Origin: Actinomycetes bacterium
Lineage (GTDB): Bacteria > Actinomycetota > Acidimicrobiia > Acidimicrobiales > RAAP-2
Length of the DNA: 6,537 nucleotides
Assembly (NCBI GenBank): GCA_021802025.1
Contig: JAKABC010000096.1
Span: 1 to 6,537 of the forward strand
Direction of reading: 5' to 3'
Positions 5,299-6,537 of this stretch are shown in pieces. The notes below the pieces were generated by a model. The model saw only the letters and a program-made list of their open reading frames with translations. It did not search any database and was not told where the DNA came from. The first letter of the stretch is position 1. The number at the start of each line of letters is the position of its first letter. The position numbers were made by a program, and so were the translations under genes.

Positions 5299-6116
5299 TG
5301 CGGGGCTTCCCCACCTCGTTCCACCTCGGGCCGCTGGTCTTTCACACCTACGGCTTCGGCCTGGCGATCGCCGCCTACGTCGCCTACCTCTACGCGCGCC
5401 GACGACTCGAGCGGCGCGGCGTCGACCTGGGGCGCTTCGGCGCCCTCACGGGCTGGCTGCTCGTGGCGGCCCTCGTGGGGGCGCGTGGCGCCCACGTCGC
5501 GACCAACTGGTCCTACTACCAGGGCCATCCCCTGCGGTGGTTCGAGGTCTGGCACGGGGGCCTCGCCAGCTTCGGGGGGATCGGGGCGGCGCTGGTGGTC
5601 GGGCTGTGGCTGGTGCGCCGGTGGTGGCCCACGGTGCCCCTGGCCGCCTTCAGCGACGCCCTGGTGCCCGCGCTCGTGGCGGGCTGGGCCCTCGGGCGCG
5701 TCCTCGGTCCCCAGTTCATGGTCGCCGGTGGCGGCCACCTCACCCACTCCTGGATCGGCATCGCCTACCAGGGCCAGCCCGGCAAGCGCGTCCCGGTCCC
5801 GCTCATCCAAGGCGCCGAGGACGGCACGCTCTGGCTGCTCCTCATCTACCTCGAGCACCGCGGGTGGGGCCGGGTCCGCGGGATCGTCACCGGGGTCGCG
5901 ATGACGATCTGGGGACTCGTGCGCACCTTCGATGAGCACTTCTTGCTCGGCCAAGAGTCCCACAGCGGCTCGATCGGGGTGCAGCTGGCCGGCCTGGTGC
6001 TCGCCGCGGCCGGGATCGCCACGCTCGTCGTCCATCGTCCGCGCCCCCGGGCGCCGCAGTCGAACGAGCCGACGCCGTCGACGCCGTCGACGCCGTCGAC
6101 GCCGCTACGCCCCTAG
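5298..6116 (+). CDS. lgt: Divergent prolipoprotein diacylglyceryl transferase (Lgt) family membrane protein
   Basis: A 272-residue polytopic membrane protein of the Lgt family, which transfers diacylglyceryl from phosphatidylglycerol to the lipobox Cys of prolipoproteins. Seen: FHTYGFGLAIAAYVAYLYARRRLERRG (15-41), an Lgt-type first segment; GARGAHVATNWSYY (61-74) and VWHGGLASFGGIGAA (84-98), matching the GAR..NW.YY and GGL..GG blocks; several further hydrophobic segments; and a late WGLVRTFDEHF (205-215) resembling the conserved Arg-Phe-x-x-Glu-Phe block. The central signature is degraded. The usual G-R-x-G-N-F-x-N-x-E reads GRVLGPQFMVAGGGH (133-147), lacking the Asn residues and the Glu, and the HP(S/T)QLYE block reads VPLIQGAED. 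Catalytic competence is therefore doubtful, and it may be a secondary paralogue. The tail (about 255-272) is Pro/Thr/Ser-rich and encoded by a 9-base repeat. The GTG start overlaps the preceding TAG (TAGTG) with no Shine-Dalgarno, so coupling is likely. The fold call is firm and the activity uncertain. Confidence 0.78.
   Translation: MRGFPTSFHLGPLVFHTYGFGLAIAAYVAYLYARRRLERRGVDLGRFGALTGWLLVAALVGARGAHVATNWSYYQGHPLRWFEVWHGGLASFGGIGAALVVGLWLVRRWWPTVPLAAFSDALVPALVAGWALGRVLGPQFMVAGGGHLTHSWIGIAYQGQPGKRVPVPLIQGAEDGTLWLLLIYLEHRGWGRVRGIVTGVAMTIWGLVRTFDEHFLLGQESHSGSIGVQLAGLVLAAAGIATLVVHRPRPRAPQSNEPTPSTPSTPSTPLRP
6071..6104 (+). repeat. 9-base tandem repeat (GACGCCGTC, about 3.8 copies) in the lgt 3' end
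   Basis: Perfect units occupy 6071-6079, 6080-6088 and 6089-6097, with a seven-base partial copy to 6104. The period is a multiple of three, so copy-number change keeps the frame and adds or removes Thr-Pro-Ser in the tail after the last membrane segment. Confidence 0.9.
6113..6116. other. Shared CTAG: overlapping stop codons of converging lgt and the PemK-like gene
   Basis: CTAG gives TAG to lgt at 6114-6116 and TAG to the minus-strand gene at 6115-6113. This is the same configuration as at 3127-3130, and again no intrinsic terminator is visible. Confidence 0.9.
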
Positions 6117-6472
6117 AGGCTGAGGGCGTTCCACTCCTCGTCGCTCAGTCGCCCGAGTGGGACCGGCGCCGGGCCGGTGAGGGGGATCGCGACGCGGGTG
6201 TCCTCGATGAACGACGGGTGATCGAGCCCGACGCGACGCCAGGGCCCGAAGGGTTGGCGCGTCGGGGCGTCGTGGGAGTAGAGGGCGCGCACGAGCAGCG
6301 CGTCGGGGGCGCCCGCGACGACGAGCGTGGGGCGGACCTTGGCGGTGACGTCGGGCGCGTCGGGGTCCGGCGCGTCGAAGGGGACCTCGAGCACCACGAC
6401 CGCTCCGGCGAGCGGGTGGGTCGGGTCGAAGCGTGAGGCCTCAAGAGGCGTGAGTCGAACGGCGCGGCGCAC
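6113..6472 (-). CDS. Small PemK/MazF-like (SH3-barrel) protein; 5' end uncertain
   Basis: A 119-residue protein if the GTG at 6472 is the start. Features recalling the PemK/MazF endoribonuclease-toxin fold: GAVVVLEVPF (23-32), KVRPTLVVAG (45-54) resembling the conserved Arg-Pro turn, LLVRALYSHDAP (59-70), HPSFIEDTRVAIPL (85-98) like the Ser-x-hydrophobic-x-x-Asp region, and a closing LGRLSDEEWNAL (106-117) typical of the family's last helix. No antitoxin-like frame lies beside it within the window. The frame stays open upstream with no usual start codon to the window edge (6537), and 6472 has neither a TANNNT box nor a Shine-Dalgarno at the right distance. The true start may therefore lie outside, making this entry partial. 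Many actinobacterial PemK-like proteins are orphans of unknown role, so toxin function is not asserted. The alternative is an uncharacterised beta-barrel protein. Confidence 0.6.
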   Translation of the reverse strand: MRRAVRLTPLEASRFDPTHPLAGAVVVLEVPFDAPDPDAPDVTAKVRPTLVVAGAPDALLVRALYSHDAPTRQPFGPWRRVGLDHPSFIEDTRVAIPLTGPAPVPLGRLSDEEWNALSL

Positions 6473-6537
6473 GACCGGGATCGGGACCGCTCGCGCCGCT
6501 TCCCCCGGGGGCGGGGACGGGCGGGGCGACGCGGGGC

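Noticed and set aside
6488..6525. G/C-rich runs near the right edge as a terminator or G-quadruplex
   Set aside because: The CCCCCGGGGG block is a short palindrome without a loop or T-run, and the remaining G-runs are compatible with background composition at a truncated edge.

Overview
The window is a GC-rich, gene-dense chromosomal segment with eight protein genes and almost no intergenic DNA; the longest gap is 132 bases. High GC, six GTG starts out of eight, TANNNT boxes 6-7 bases before the first codon of each transcription unit, and protein sequences resembling Streptomyces-type homologues point to a high-GC actinobacterium. Acidimicrobiia would fit, but that rank is inference. I see no tRNA, rRNA, CRISPR array, insertion sequence or phage gene.

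Layout. Bases 1-1471 are a minus-strand unit read right to left: an uncharacterised beta-rich protein (DUF6941-like), a MaoC-fold mesaconyl-CoA hydratase, and the N-terminal part of the adenine glycosylase MutY, cut by the window edge. Diverging from it across 48 bases is a 536-residue acyl-CoA dehydrogenase of the methylsuccinyl-CoA dehydrogenase type (1520-3130, plus). It converges on a CitE/HpcH-type malyl-CoA/beta-methylmalyl-CoA lyase (4068-3127, minus), and the two stop codons overlap in one CTAG. Across a 132-base divergent promoter region lies a secreted NlpC/P60 peptidoglycan hydrolase (4201-5298, plus), overlapped by one base by a divergent Lgt-like membrane protein (5298-6116). Lgt converges on a small PemK/MazF-like protein (6472-6113, minus), again through a shared CTAG.

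Function. Three of the genes are the last three dedicated enzymes of the ethylmalonyl-CoA pathway of acetyl-CoA assimilation: methylsuccinyl-CoA -> mesaconyl-CoA (Mcd), mesaconyl-CoA -> beta-methylmalyl-CoA (Mch), and beta-methylmalyl-CoA -> glyoxylate + propionyl-CoA (Mcl). The earlier pathway genes (crotonyl-CoA carboxylase/reductase, ethylmalonyl-CoA mutase) are not in view. The NlpC/P60-Lgt pair is a separate cell-envelope unit.

The most distinctive signals are in gene expression. All four visible transcription-unit starts look leaderless, clear Shine-Dalgarno sequences are essentially absent, six of seven visible stop codons are TAG, and every CTAG in the window sits at a gene boundary. 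I found no convincing new defence, mobile or RNA system.
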